Below, piece by piece: positions 31,418 to 39,148 of a DNA stretch of 64,000 bases. Made by a program: the position numbers and the translations under genes. Origin of the DNA: Mageeibacillus sp. UBA1212. Its GTDB lineage: Bacteria; Bacillota; Clostridia; UBA1212. The stretch is from positions 24,217 through 88,216 of the forward strand of contig DBXM01000002.1 of NCBI GenBank assembly GCA_002309655.1. Direction: 5' to 3'. The notes under the pieces were generated by a model. It did no database searches and had not been told where the DNA came from. It was given only the letters and a program-made list of their open reading frames with translations. Numbering within the stretch: the first letter of the stretch is position 1; each line of letters starts with the position of its first letter.

Positions 31418-32824
31418 TTAGATTTCGCTGGAGAGCACCGACCACGTGTCGTTGCACTGCTGCTCCAGTTTCCGGAGTTTGTCGACCCAGGAAGCCTCGT
31501 TGCGGCAGTATGCGGTGAACAGATCGCTGATGCCCTTCTGGATGAGGTTCGCGACCTCCGGGGGCACGCAGGTTCCGAGCTGGCCGGGAACGTAATTCTC
31601 GTAGTTCGCGACAAACGCGTCGTAGTTCTTGCCCTCGTAGCCTTCGCCCTTGAGATGCCAGAAGTCCATCTCGCCGAGTTTCTTTAAGATCGGCACGTCG
31701 CCGCCTTCCTGACCGTGGAGCGCGAGCTGGCCGTCCTCAGTGAGCAGGAACAGCGCGAGCGCCGCGGCAGCGTCCTTGTTCTTCGTGTAGCTGAAAACGG
31801 AGAATCCGAGAGCGCCGCAGGGGGAAGCCGCGTGCGGGAAGAGCGGGAACGCCACAGCGTCCCAATCGCATCCGTTGTACCTCTTCACGTTGGTCGTGAG
31901 CACCGTGTAGGACTCGTTGAAGTTGAAAACGCAGGAGTTGTACGGCGATATCTTTCTGTACTCGTTCTGGAGCGCAGAGCCGAGTCCGCTGTTGAGCATC
32001 GGGTAAACGAGCCTTCTGTCAATGGACTCGATCGCCTCGCTGATGCCCTTTCTGACCGCTTCGTTGTCGAAGTTGACTCTCTTGTTGACCTTGTCGTACC
32101 ACTCGCCGCCGTAAGCGTAGAGGAAAGGCGTGAACATGTTCTGCCAGTCGAACTTCCACGAGGCGCCGACCTGAGTAAGGGTGATGCCGTCGACGTCGTA
32201 CTTTTTGACTCTCTCGCAGATGGACTTGAAGTCCTCCCAGGTCCAGTCGTTCGGCAGGTGTTCACCCTGCTCGATAATACCGGCCTCGACAAGGGCGTCC
32301 ACGTTGTACGTGAATAGAACGTTGCCGCAGGTCATGCCGACCATGAACGTTCTGCCGCCGATGATGCACAGGTTCAAAATACCGGAGTAGATCTCCGAGA
32401 GGTCGATCTGGAACGCCTCGATGTACGAATCCAGAGGCATCATCGCCTCGTTCGTGATTGCGTACTCATAAAGGCTGTCCTCGCTGTTAAGGCCGCCGTC
32501 CGTGATAAAGAACACGTCGCCCATCGTCTTCGAGGAGATCAGCGGAGCGTAGTCCGTGACGTTGAAGTCGGTCTCGATCGTTACGTCCGGGTACTTGTCG
32601 CGGAACGCGTTGAGCCAGCTTCTGATGCCTCTTCTCGACTGGTCGTTCGGATAAGTGTAGTTTATCGCGCTGACCTTGAGTTTGCCGCGGATGTCGGGAA
32701 CGTAGTCCTCAGGCAGTTCGCCGGTCTGGAACTCTCTCTTCTCGCAGCCCATGACGGCAAAAAACATGAACGTCGCAAGCGCGAGCATTATGCATCTGAC
32801 TATGATTTTTGTAATGTTTTTCAT
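31418..32824 (-). CDS. Extracellular solute-binding lipoprotein (ABC sugar-type), orphan
   Basis: A 468-residue lipoprotein. The signal peptide (MKNITKIIVRCIMLALATFMFFAVMGC) ends in a lipobox with Cys27. The mature part has the pattern of family 1 sugar-binding proteins: IRSWLNAFRDKYPDVTIETDF, VFFITDGGLNSED, GRTFMVGMTCGNVLFTYNVDALVEAG, LPNDWTWEDFKSICERVKKYDVDGIT, CGALGFSVFSYTKNKDAAAALALFLLTEDGQ. No permease or ATPase gene is adjacent, so the partner transporter must be elsewhere or the protein has another role. The start follows GGGAGAGG; a strong promoter precedes it. Confidence 0.88.
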   Translation of the reverse strand: MKNITKIIVRCIMLALATFMFFAVMGCEKREFQTGELPEDYVPDIRGKLKVSAINYTYPNDQSRRGIRSWLNAFRDKYPDVTIETDFNVTDYAPLISSKTMGDVFFITDGGLNSEDSLYEYAITNEAMMPLDSYIEAFQIDLSEIYSGILNLCIIGGRTFMVGMTCGNVLFTYNVDALVEAGIIEQGEHLPNDWTWEDFKSICERVKKYDVDGITLTQVGASWKFDWQNMFTPFLYAYGGEWYDKVNKRVNFDNEAVRKGISEAIESIDRRLVYPMLNSGLGSALQNEYRKISPYNSCVFNFNESYTVLTTNVKRYNGCDWDAVAFPLFPHAASPCGALGFSVFSYTKNKDAAAALALFLLTEDGQLALHGQEGGDVPILKKLGEMDFWHLKGEGYEGKNYDAFVANYENYVPGQLGTCVPPEVANLIQKGISDLFTAYCRNEASWVDKLRKLEQQCNDTWSVLSSEI

Positions 32825-32867
32825 CAGTTCCTCTCCCTTAATAAGAAAGTTTTTTTGACTGTTTCGA

Positions 32868-32896
32868 ATTGTATCACAAGCGCGCGCCCATTTCAA
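32868..32896 (-). promoter_or_regulatory. Promoter of the solute-binding protein gene
   Basis: Minus strand: TTGAAA (32891-32896), a 17-base spacer, TACAAT (32868-32873). Confidence 0.75.
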
Positions 32897-33012
32897 CAGC
32901 ATTTAAATAAAAAAAGCCGTTAAACGCCGCTATTGCCTGTGCAAAGCCTCTTTGGCGCCTTTTCGAACCCTTTTTGCGGCCTTTCCAAAGCCTTTTCGAA
33001 GCGGAAAAGTGT

Positions 33013-33192
33013 TTACATCTGCTTCCTGACGGTCTTGTATTCGTCGCTGTCGTCGTAATAGGGGCACTCCTTGTAGCGGCCGTTCACGAAGCGCTCGAAC
33101 TCGTCCTCGTCAAGGTCGATCTCGCAGTACGCGGTAAAAGACTCGTTGTCGTAAACGTAGTGACTGCACGATTCGCATTTTGTTTTGGTCAT
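33013..33192 (-). CDS. 59-residue DUF6472-like protein with four cysteines
   Basis: A short gene with good support: ATG at 33192 preceded by CGGAGGCGG, stop TAA at 33013. The protein begins MTKTKCESCSHYVYDNESFT and contains AYCEIDLDEDEFERFV, then KECPYYDDSDEYKTVRKQM at the end. Cysteines at 6, 9, 23 and 43 suggest a zinc or iron site, and the C-terminal CPYY....DEYK.VRKQM matches small Clostridial proteins I associate with DUF6472. Function unknown. It lies 21 bases downstream of the metallopeptidase-like gene and may share its transcript. Confidence 0.8.
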   Translation of the reverse strand: MTKTKCESCSHYVYDNESFTAYCEIDLDEDEFERFVNGRYKECPYYDDSDEYKTVRKQM

Positions 33193-33213
33193 ATGCCGCC
33201 TCCGAATTTCTTT

Positions 33214-33729
33214 TCAGGAATCGCGCTCCGCGTCCCTGCTGCCCTCCGCTTTTTTCACGGTCTGCTTAACTTTTTTCGCGGGTCTAACATTATTTCCCGC
33301 CGTTCCCGCTTCATTTTTCACGCCTGCCTTGCCCAGAACGTTCGCCCACGCCTCCGGATAGAACCTGTAGTAGCTCACGTTCCTTGTTTGCCTGTACTTC
33401 CTGCACGACGGGAGCGACGCCCATAAAATCGAAGGCAGCCCGATGACCGGCAGGAACAGCGGTCCGAGAATTATCGACTGCAGCGTGTGGCCGTATTCGT
33501 GCGCAAGAACGTACTCGCGTTCCTTCGGCCCGTAGTCCGGACACATAAAAATGAACATCCCGAGCGCCATTGAGCCGTCTTTCCGCGTCCAGTTCTTCAC
33601 GGCCGCCCCTTTATAGAAGCCTGCCGCGCTGCCCCTGCAGAAAACCCTTACGGCGAGCCCCGCCAGGTTCTGCGGAAGTCCCCACGTCCACTGAAGGATA
33701 TAGTAAAAAATCAGGAATAGAACTCTCAT
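33214..33729 (-). CDS. Putative membrane-associated HExxH metalloprotein
   Basis: A 171-residue protein. An N-terminal hydrophobic segment (MRVLFLIFYYILQWTWGLPQNLAGL) is followed by MALGMFIFMCPDYGPKEREYVLAHEYGHTLQSIILGPLFLPVIGLPSILW. The HEYGH motif (residues 77-81) lies just before a second hydrophobic segment, and YPEAWAN (126-132) could supply the third zinc ligand. The C-terminal 40 residues are Lys/Ala-rich. The pattern is of an uncharacterised family in Firmicutes and Bacteroidetes in which no substrate is known. The 59-residue DUF6472-like gene follows immediately. Confidence 0.7.
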   Translation of the reverse strand: MRVLFLIFYYILQWTWGLPQNLAGLAVRVFCRGSAAGFYKGAAVKNWTRKDGSMALGMFIFMCPDYGPKEREYVLAHEYGHTLQSIILGPLFLPVIGLPSILWASLPSCRKYRQTRNVSYYRFYPEAWANVLGKAGVKNEAGTAGNNVRPAKKVKQTVKKAEGSRDAERDS

Positions 33730-33780
33730 TCCGCCGTCCTTCCGCCGGTAGTTTCAGACTGATTTCAGCCTATATTTAGG

Positions 33781-34353
33781 TTATTTTTCGGGCATTGAAT
33801 TCGGGTCCGCCTGATCGATTCCAATCGAAAAGCCGGCGCTCGCGAAGTGCGCCTTAAAGAATACGTACGGGTACTGCGGCGAAAGCATGAACTGCGGCTT
33901 TGTCGAGTCCCTTGTGGCGGTGTGGGTCATGTGGAGTACGTGGTTCCCGTACGGAACGCTGATTCTGAGCGACTGCTTGTTGGCGATGTGTCCGTAAGGC
34001 ACTCCGTCCACGTAAATTCCCATGCCGACGGCGGCGCCCATCATGTTCCCCATTCTGTAGACCTGAATGTATCCGCCCTTGGGAAGAGGCTGACCGCAGG
34101 TCGGACAGGTGGTCTGGGCCGCAGTGCCGTTGAAAACGTGTCCGTTCCCGCAGCGGTATCTGACTGTAACCGCCGCGAATTTCCGGTCGAAAACCTCGCC
34201 CGCGTTGGTCATCACGGGCGCTTGATTCCGAGGCTGCGACGCTGCAGGCGGCACGTTCGCACCGGTTGCCGCCGCACCTACGGGAGTTCCGCACGCGGGA
34301 CAGAACCTGGCGTTCTCTCCCAGTTGTTTTCCGCATTTCTTGCAAAAAGGCAT
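33781..34353 (-). CDS. Zinc-ribbon protein with PEGA-like C-terminal domain
   Basis: A 190-residue protein. It begins with a double-CxxC zinc ribbon (MPFCKKCGKQLGENARFCPACGTP), then a linker, a second zinc ribbon (YRCGNGHVFNGTAAQTTCPTCGQPLPKGG), and a beta-rich domain (YIQVYRMGNMMGAAVGMGIYVDGVPYGHIANKQSLRISVPYGNHVLHMTH) with the 'VDG...G.........V..G.H.L' shape of PEGA-type domains. The start at 34353 follows CAAGGAGGAGAT. It lies downstream of the PolC-like gene, separated by the second 35-bp repeat copy. Confidence 0.75.
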   Translation of the reverse strand: MPFCKKCGKQLGENARFCPACGTPVGAAATGANVPPAASQPRNQAPVMTNAGEVFDRKFAAVTVRYRCGNGHVFNGTAAQTTCPTCGQPLPKGGYIQVYRMGNMMGAAVGMGIYVDGVPYGHIANKQSLRISVPYGNHVLHMTHTATRDSTKPQFMLSPQYPYVFFKAHFASAGFSIGIDQADPNSMPEK

Positions 34354-34392
34354 TTTTATCTCCTCCTTGTTCAATCGTACGCAGTCAGCAAA

Positions 34393-34427
34393 TCGCCGCT
34401 TGCGTAAAGAGCATTAAATCAGCGCTT
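34393..34427. repeat. 35-bp repeat, copy 2
   Basis: Identical to 31381-31415. Here it fills the short gap between the stop of the PolC-like gene (34431) and the ribosome-binding site of the zinc-ribbon gene. No matching left inverted end was found within 200 bases. Confidence 0.9.
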
Positions 34428-34430
34428 CCC

Positions 34431-35663
34431 TTACTCTTCGTCGTCCAGGCCGGCGTATTCAAGCCATCTGTCGACAAGCACTTCGTCAAACGTCTTGCGC
34501 GCCATCGCGACAAGCTTTTTCCCGTCTTCCTCACTGAGCTCGTCAAACCTGTCAAACAGCGCGTCGTAAATTTCATAACTGTCATAGTCGTCCGCGAGGT
34601 CCAGCAGCTCCTCCGCCGTCAGATACTTCGTGTACTCTTCCGTCTCCTCCGGCGTCGCGGTCAGAATGTCGAAGTCCGAAAGAGACTCCTCCGCCGCAAT
34701 CGACGCCGCAAGCCCAACCGCAATGATCTTCGAGGGCAGCTTCATTATCTCGTCAGCGTGAATCATGTAATTCTCGGCCGTCACGTCGAATTTCAGCTTG
34801 TAGTCTTCGCGCGTGCAGATGACCCAGTCCATATTTTCGCCGTCCGCGAATCTTTTAATATAATCCGCGCCCGTGCTTTCGTGAATAAGCGCCGCCGCAA
34901 TCAGGAATGCAAGGTCGCCGAATTTCTTCACTTTTCCGACCGCTTCCTTAAGGAGCTCCAGTCTTTCAGCGGACGTGAACACTTCAGACCTGTAAATTCT
35001 GTCAAGGGTTCGCGCCGAAATCTCACCCGGGAATTCAAAAACGCCGGCAAGTTCGAAAAGATTGAGCAATTTCGGCGAAACGGGATATACTTTGACGTTC
35101 ATGAAAGCAAGTTTCTCCCTCTTGTCAAAGCCCTTCCGCGTCTGCACGGTCGCATCGATGTCGCGAAGGATCTTCGCCGCTCTGTCCGTGTCCTCTGTGA
35201 AAAAACCCACCGTCTTCCGGAACTCGTGGAAGCAGATGTCAAACCCTTCTTTGACCGTCTCGCCTCCGCATTCGCATTTCCTGTCGGGAAGGTCCTCCGC
35301 GTATCCGTCGACGCCCGCTTCGGTCACTTTGCCGCAGGTTTTGCACCTGTAATAGGGCTTCAGCGGGTTTACCGGCGTGATGCCGAGCAGATAGGTGACG
35401 AAAAACTCGCAGCCTGCTCCGACAATTCTGAAATGGGGCGCGCCGGGAGTTTCCCGCACTGCTCTGTTGATACGGTCGAGTCCGTAAAAATACTTACCGT
35501 AGTAGTGTGCCTTGATGAATTCAAGTTCGTCTTCCAACCGTTTTCTCGCAAAATCAGGCGTATTTTCGCCGAATAGTTTAAGAAGACCCTCTTCGGTCCT
35601 CCGTTTCAGGTACTCGCAGGGGCTTCCCACGCAAGGCGCGAGTCTAACAGTTATTTCGTACAT
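34431..35663 (-). CDS. PolC-derived protein lacking the catalytic aspartate block
   Basis: A 410-residue protein. Residues 25-148 follow the core of Gram-positive DNA polymerase III PolC: KRLEDELEFI.AH..(41-53), a degenerate GSRGS region (VGAGCEFF, 81-88), GITPVNPLKPYYRCKTC (94-110), DLPDRKCECGG (124-134), GFDICFHEF (140-148). The PDIDLNF segment with the catalytic aspartates is absent; the chain passes to DTDRAAKILRDID (158-170), resembling a later PolC block. Further echoes are KKFGDLAFLI (247-256) and WVICTREDYKLKF (280-292). The last 80 residues are acidic. Cys107/110/130/132 keep a zinc site. Function unknown; polymerase activity is unlikely. Own promoter at 35733. Confidence 0.7.
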   Translation of the reverse strand: MYEITVRLAPCVGSPCEYLKRRTEEGLLKLFGENTPDFARKRLEDELEFIKAHYYGKYFYGLDRINRAVRETPGAPHFRIVGAGCEFFVTYLLGITPVNPLKPYYRCKTCGKVTEAGVDGYAEDLPDRKCECGGETVKEGFDICFHEFRKTVGFFTEDTDRAAKILRDIDATVQTRKGFDKREKLAFMNVKVYPVSPKLLNLFELAGVFEFPGEISARTLDRIYRSEVFTSAERLELLKEAVGKVKKFGDLAFLIAAALIHESTGADYIKRFADGENMDWVICTREDYKLKFDVTAENYMIHADEIMKLPSKIIAVGLAASIAAEESLSDFDILTATPEETEEYTKYLTAEELLDLADDYDSYEIYDALFDRFDELSEEDGKKLVAMARKTFDEVLVDRWLEYAGLDDEE

Positions 35664-35708
35664 TTACAGATCCTTTCCCGGTCCCGGAAACGGAACCGCG
35701 CTAGCCGT

Positions 35709-35725
35709 ACGTATCGTTTATACGT
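35709..35725 (-). promoter_or_regulatory. Inverted repeat at the transcription start of the PolC-like gene
   Basis: ACGTAT-CGTTT-ATACGT, a 6-5-6 inverted repeat starting 8 bases downstream of the -10 box. It could be an operator or a small 5' hairpin. Confidence 0.5.
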
Positions 35726-35732
35726 TATTTGC

Positions 35733-35761
35733 ATTATACCAAAAACGCGGCGGCGGCGCAA
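35733..35761 (-). promoter_or_regulatory. Promoter of the PolC-like gene
   Basis: Minus strand: TTGCGC (35756-35761), a 17-base spacer, TATAAT (35733-35738). Confidence 0.65.
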
Positions 35762-35782
35762 TAGAAACGCGGCAAATTGTAC

Positions 35783-35833
35783 AAAAAAAGGAAGGCCGCG
35801 TCTTCAACTGTTAAAGCCGGCGCGGCCCCTTCC
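35783..35833 (-). terminator. Terminator after the zinc-ribbon gene at 35.9-36.9 kb
   Basis: Minus strand: ggaaggggccgcg ... cgcggccttcc followed by TTTTTTT; two G bulges in the left arm. It separates this gene from the PolC-like gene's promoter. Confidence 0.8.
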
Positions 35834-35853
35834 CCTATTATTTAATTAAAGGC

Positions 35854-36894
35854 CTACAGCCTGGCGCCGCACTCGTAGCAGAACTTCCCGTTGAAAAGAC
35901 CCAGGTCGGCGTGACACTGCGGGCAGATTCTGCCGCCCGGGGTCTTGCTGACAAGCTCCTCTTCTTCGGGTTTCCCGGGTTCGTCAGGATCTCCGTCTTT
36001 TTTGCCGGTTCCCGGAGTTTTTCCGGAGGAGCCTCCCGAAGGGCCGCCACCCATGTCGCCGCCGCCCATGTCGCCGCCCGTAAACAACCCGCCGCCGAAC
36101 ATTCCGCCGCCGGGAATACCGAAAAACGATTTCGGGCCGTCGTCTCCGGACATGCCGAAAAACGTCATCGGTCCGTCGTCAGGCATCCGCGTCATCGTGT
36201 TCCTCATCGGCGCGAACGCCGCATCCGGCACCTTTATTTTGTCGAGCATATCCCTGCGCGCGAACACCGTGAGCGGCACGCTCGCGTCAAAAACCATCAT
36301 TCGCGTCGTCAGCATATCGGGCAGGACTTCGATTTCGGTGTATCCGCGGAAATTCCCGTCGATCAGGTTCTCGGGCACCATGACCACCTTGTCCGGCGCG
36401 TACGTGTAGCTGACGACGTGAAAAGGCTCCGGCTCGCTGAAGGAAAAGGCTTTGACCGTGTTGCCTTTGATCGTCATGACGCCCGTGTGGTTCCCGGTCT
36501 TGCTCCATTCCACCCACTCGCCCTGCAGCCTGTCCATGAACTCGTCGTCGCGGATAATAATGTGCGCGAACGGACCGTGGTCGACCTTCTTGAGCGTGTA
36601 GAGCGTCTCACCCATGATCGTGTAGTAGTACAGGAACTTCAGCTCACCGTTCTCGTACGCCAGCTCGCGGATCATCGTGAACGGATTTCCTTCGTAGTCC
36701 CGCGAAAGAACGTTGTCTGCAAGGGTAATTACGGTGCGTTCGCCGCGTTCCAGCGCCTCCGCGTCGTAGGATACGTCCGTTTTCAGCGCAATCGCGCGCA
36801 TATAGTTGCGGACCGTCAGTTTATCGTTGCGGAACTCCAGGTAGTAGTGGTACCCTTCCTCCCAGAATCCGTTCAGTTTTTCCGAAAATTTCAT
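35854..36894 (-). CDS. Uncharacterised beta-rich protein with glycine-rich linker and C-terminal zinc ribbon
   Basis: A 346-residue protein. Residues 1-235 contain no family I know; they look beta-rich (LNGFWEEGYHYYLEFRNDKLTVRNYM...VITLADNVLSRDYEGNPFTMIRELAYENGELKFLYYYT...LQGEWVEWSKTGNHTGVMTIKGNTVKAFSF) as in lipocalin-like or 'how much of X' binding domains. Residues 250-325 are Gly/Pro-rich and disordered, and a zinc ribbon (CPQCHADLGLFNGKFCYECGARL) ends the chain. The start at 36894 follows GGGAGACAACGG. It is 69 bases downstream of the 222-residue membrane protein gene, probably the same operon. Confidence 0.7.
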   Translation of the reverse strand: MKFSEKLNGFWEEGYHYYLEFRNDKLTVRNYMRAIALKTDVSYDAEALERGERTVITLADNVLSRDYEGNPFTMIRELAYENGELKFLYYYTIMGETLYTLKKVDHGPFAHIIIRDDEFMDRLQGEWVEWSKTGNHTGVMTIKGNTVKAFSFSEPEPFHVVSYTYAPDKVVMVPENLIDGNFRGYTEIEVLPDMLTTRMMVFDASVPLTVFARRDMLDKIKVPDAAFAPMRNTMTRMPDDGPMTFFGMSGDDGPKSFFGIPGGGMFGGGLFTGGDMGGGDMGGGPSGGSSGKTPGTGKKDGDPDEPGKPEEEELVSKTPGGRICPQCHADLGLFNGKFCYECGARL

Positions 36895-36963
36895 CTCCGT
36901 TGTCTCCCTTTCCGTCTGATTTTTATAAAAATCACCGTTCCGCCTCATGAAGCGGAAACGCGC

Positions 36964-37632
36964 CTATTTCTTCTTGTTCGCGCCTTTCAGATTCGGGCAG
37001 TGCTCAATTATGTAGTTTTTGACAAACCCGAAATCCTCTTTAGTGGCGTAGACCTGGTTGTTCGAGAGGAAGCCTTTGATTTTGATGACACGGAAAAGCG
37101 GCCGCGAAACCACCCTTCTCGTCTTCGAAAACTCCGAGTACATCTCGGTTCTCTGCGAGCTCGCGCCTGCCGCCGCCGTTGAGTAGCTTCCCGTCAAAAG
37201 GCCCGCCACCATCGCCGCCTCGCCGACCTTCTTCGCTTTTTTTGCCTGCGACGCAATCTGCCTGTGGTTGACTCCTTTTTCGTCCATTTCAAATTCCACG
37301 GTGTATTTCCCGCGCATAATCGCTGCGTAGAGCAGGTACCCGACGAGAACGAGCGCCGTCATCACGCCGAAAATGATTCCGAACACCTTGAGCTGCCCCT
37401 TCATCAGGTCCCACGAAAATCCGCCCCAGTCTATCACGTCGACAACCGTCGTGAACGCGAAAATGCCCAGCACGATGAAAAAGAATATTTTCCAGACGAG
37501 CAGCAGGAAAATCGGGTTCGTGAACAGGTTCACCGAGTAGACCCACCTGTACTTTCCGTCCGCTCCGAGTGTTATGTTCTCGCTGATGCGTACGTCTTTC
37601 CGCTCCTCGGAAGCGCTATTGTTTTCTTCCAT
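36964..37632 (-). CDS. Uncharacterised two-helix membrane protein
   Basis: A 222-residue protein. The N-terminal 30 residues are hydrophilic, then NLFTNPIFLLLVWKIFFFIVLGIFAFTTV and LKVFGIIFGVMTALVLVGYLLYAAIM form two membrane helices joined by a short amphipathic loop. The rest is a cytosolic domain: YTVEFEMDEKGVNHRQIASQAKKAKKVGEAAMVAGLLTGSYSTAAAGASSQRTEMYSEFSKTRRVVSRPLFRVIKIKGFLSNNQVYATKEDFGFVKNYI. The 'GV.H......AKK......' and 'V.......I.L......N.V.A..EDF.FV...I' pattern recurs in Firmicutes membrane proteins next to zinc-ribbon proteins. Function unknown. Start ATG 37632 is preceded by AGGGGGATTTT. Confidence 0.75.
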   Translation of the reverse strand: MEENNSASEERKDVRISENITLGADGKYRWVYSVNLFTNPIFLLLVWKIFFFIVLGIFAFTTVVDVIDWGGFSWDLMKGQLKVFGIIFGVMTALVLVGYLLYAAIMRGKYTVEFEMDEKGVNHRQIASQAKKAKKVGEAAMVAGLLTGSYSTAAAGASSQRTEMYSEFSKTRRVVSRPLFRVIKIKGFLSNNQVYATKEDFGFVKNYIIEHCPNLKGANKKK

Positions 37633-37689
37633 AAAATCCCCCTAAATGTAGAGAAAAATCAGTCATTATTCCGCCGGCGTTTCACGTTT

Positions 37690-38238
37690 TCATTCATTGT
37701 TCATCGCCAGCCATTCTTCCCTGGTCAGGCAGTTGACGTGACCCGTGCGCGTCTCGTTCATCTGCGGCACGTCCACTTCCTCCGTCGTCCACATATATTT
37801 AAAACCGCACTTCTCCTGAACGCGCTTCGACTTCACGTTGCCGTCGTAGTAGCCGCACCACACGCGCTCCAAATTGAGGTCCAAAAACGCGTGCCTCAGC
37901 AGCTCCCGCGCCGCCTCGGGAACGAGCCCCTGCCCCCAGAACGGCTTCCCGATCCAGTACCCTAGCTCGCACTCCTTTTCGTTCCGCGCAAGGTCTGCCG
38001 ACGGCACGAACATCAGACTGATGCTGCCGACCGCGATTCCCTCTTTTTTCGGAACGATCGCGTAGGTCTCGTTCTTCGACAAAACGCCCTTTATAATGCT
38101 GCGGCTCTCTTCCACGCTCTTGTGCGCCGGCCAGCCCGCAGCCGGTCCGACTTCCGGGTCGCTCGCAAAAATGTAAAGCGTTTCCGCGTCCGATTCTTCC
38201 CACGGCCTGAGTATCAGCCTTTCAGTCTCCAATTTCAC
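37690..38238 (-). CDS. GNAT N-acetyltransferase (RimJ/RimL type)
   Basis: A 182-residue acetyltransferase: KLETERLILRPWEESDAETLYIFASDPEVG, AIGSISLM-like AVGSISLMFV, ELGYWIGKPFWGQGLVPEAARELLRHAF (acetyl-CoA site), NVKSKRVQEKCGFKYMW. The GTG at 38238 is preferred because AAGGTGA lies 8 bases upstream, inside the end of the preceding gene; an in-frame GTG at 38250 is the alternative. It is translationally coupled to the 5-alpha-reductase-like gene upstream, whose TAA ends one base before this GTG. The substrate is unknown; ribosomal protein alanine or an antibiotic are possible for the type. Confidence 0.85.
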   Translation of the reverse strand: MKLETERLILRPWEESDAETLYIFASDPEVGPAAGWPAHKSVEESRSIIKGVLSKNETYAIVPKKEGIAVGSISLMFVPSADLARNEKECELGYWIGKPFWGQGLVPEAARELLRHAFLDLNLERVWCGYYDGNVKSKRVQEKCGFKYMWTTEEVDVPQMNETRTGHVNCLTREEWLAMNNE

Positions 38239-38239
38239 T

Positions 38240-39106
38240 TTATTTCTCACCTTTTCTGTTAGGCAGCGGGATCAGCACCGGCGTTCTCGCCTTGTACTCC
38301 GCGTAGTCCGCGCGCCGCTCCATGTTGTGCTTTTCCATCATCGGGATCGACACGGCCAGGAAAACCGCGATTATCGTCAGGAATCCAAGCCCTTTATACC
38401 AGATTTCCGGGCAAAGCGCAACGAAATAGATGTACATTCCCGTCCAGAACGACATCTCCCCGAGGTAGTTCGGGTGTCGCGAATACCGCCAGACCGAGAC
38501 GTCGCAGGTCCTATGCTCGCCCGCGTGCTCTTTCAGAAAACCGTGTATCACCCTGTCCGAAACGTACTCCAGCGCCACCGCGGCAAGCATCACCAGCACT
38601 CCCAGAATCGACAGCGGCGCGAAATTTTCCCTCTGAATAGAGAAAATCGCGCTCATCAGCCCCAGATACACAACGACCGTCGGCATCATCTGCAATCCGA
38701 TAAAGCTGAGCCCCTGGAACAGAACCGGACTGAGCTTTTCCCTGTACATCGCGTAGCGCCAGTCCTCGTGCCCGAGCCCCTTGTAAGTCACGTACCAGTT
38801 CGCGGTAAGTCTCGCCGCCCAGAGACCGACGACCGCCAGAAGTATCGCGGAGTTCACGTTCCACAGCCTGTACTTCAGCACGTCCGCGAGCAGCATTACG
38901 ACCGGCGCAACGCTCCAGTACGGGTCGTAAACCGAAACGTCCTTCGTAACGACCGTCACGATAAAAATCAAAACCGTCGCGACAGCCGTAAAAACCGCCG
39001 TCGCCGCGAAAATGTTAACGATCATCATGAACGGCACAAGCGCGATCCCGAACGCGACCGCGTAAGTCACGGCGTCCACGATTAGGCCTTTTGTTTTAGG
39101 GGTCAT
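38240..39106 (-). CDS. DUF1295/steroid 5-alpha-reductase-like membrane protein
   Basis: A 288-residue protein with seven or eight membrane helices. The conserved C-terminal signature is EYVSDRVIHGFLKEHAGEHRTCDVSVWRYSRHPNYLGEMSFWTGMYIYFVALCPE; the RHPNYLGE motif defines the family of DUF1295/ICMT-like enzymes that reduce or methylate hydrophobic substrates. DPYWSVAPV near residue 60 is also a family mark. The true reaction is unknown in bacteria. The start ATG 39106 follows AGGGAGGACAAT. It precedes the GNAT gene and is 42 bases after the next RHPMY-motif gene, suggesting functional pairing. Confidence 0.83.
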   Translation of the reverse strand: MTPKTKGLIVDAVTYAVAFGIALVPFMMIVNIFAATAVFTAVATVLIFIVTVVTKDVSVYDPYWSVAPVVMLLADVLKYRLWNVNSAILLAVVGLWAARLTANWYVTYKGLGHEDWRYAMYREKLSPVLFQGLSFIGLQMMPTVVVYLGLMSAIFSIQRENFAPLSILGVLVMLAAVALEYVSDRVIHGFLKEHAGEHRTCDVSVWRYSRHPNYLGEMSFWTGMYIYFVALCPEIWYKGLGFLTIIAVFLAVSIPMMEKHNMERRADYAEYKARTPVLIPLPNRKGEK

Positions 39107-39148
39107 ATTGTCCTCCCTGTTGTAAAATCACGTCTCCGGGTTTATGCG

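Noticed and set aside
34266..35576. A 436-codon plus-strand frame opposite the PolC-like gene
   Set aside because: Arg/His-rich antisense artefact; the minus-strand frame has family motifs, promoter and normal composition.
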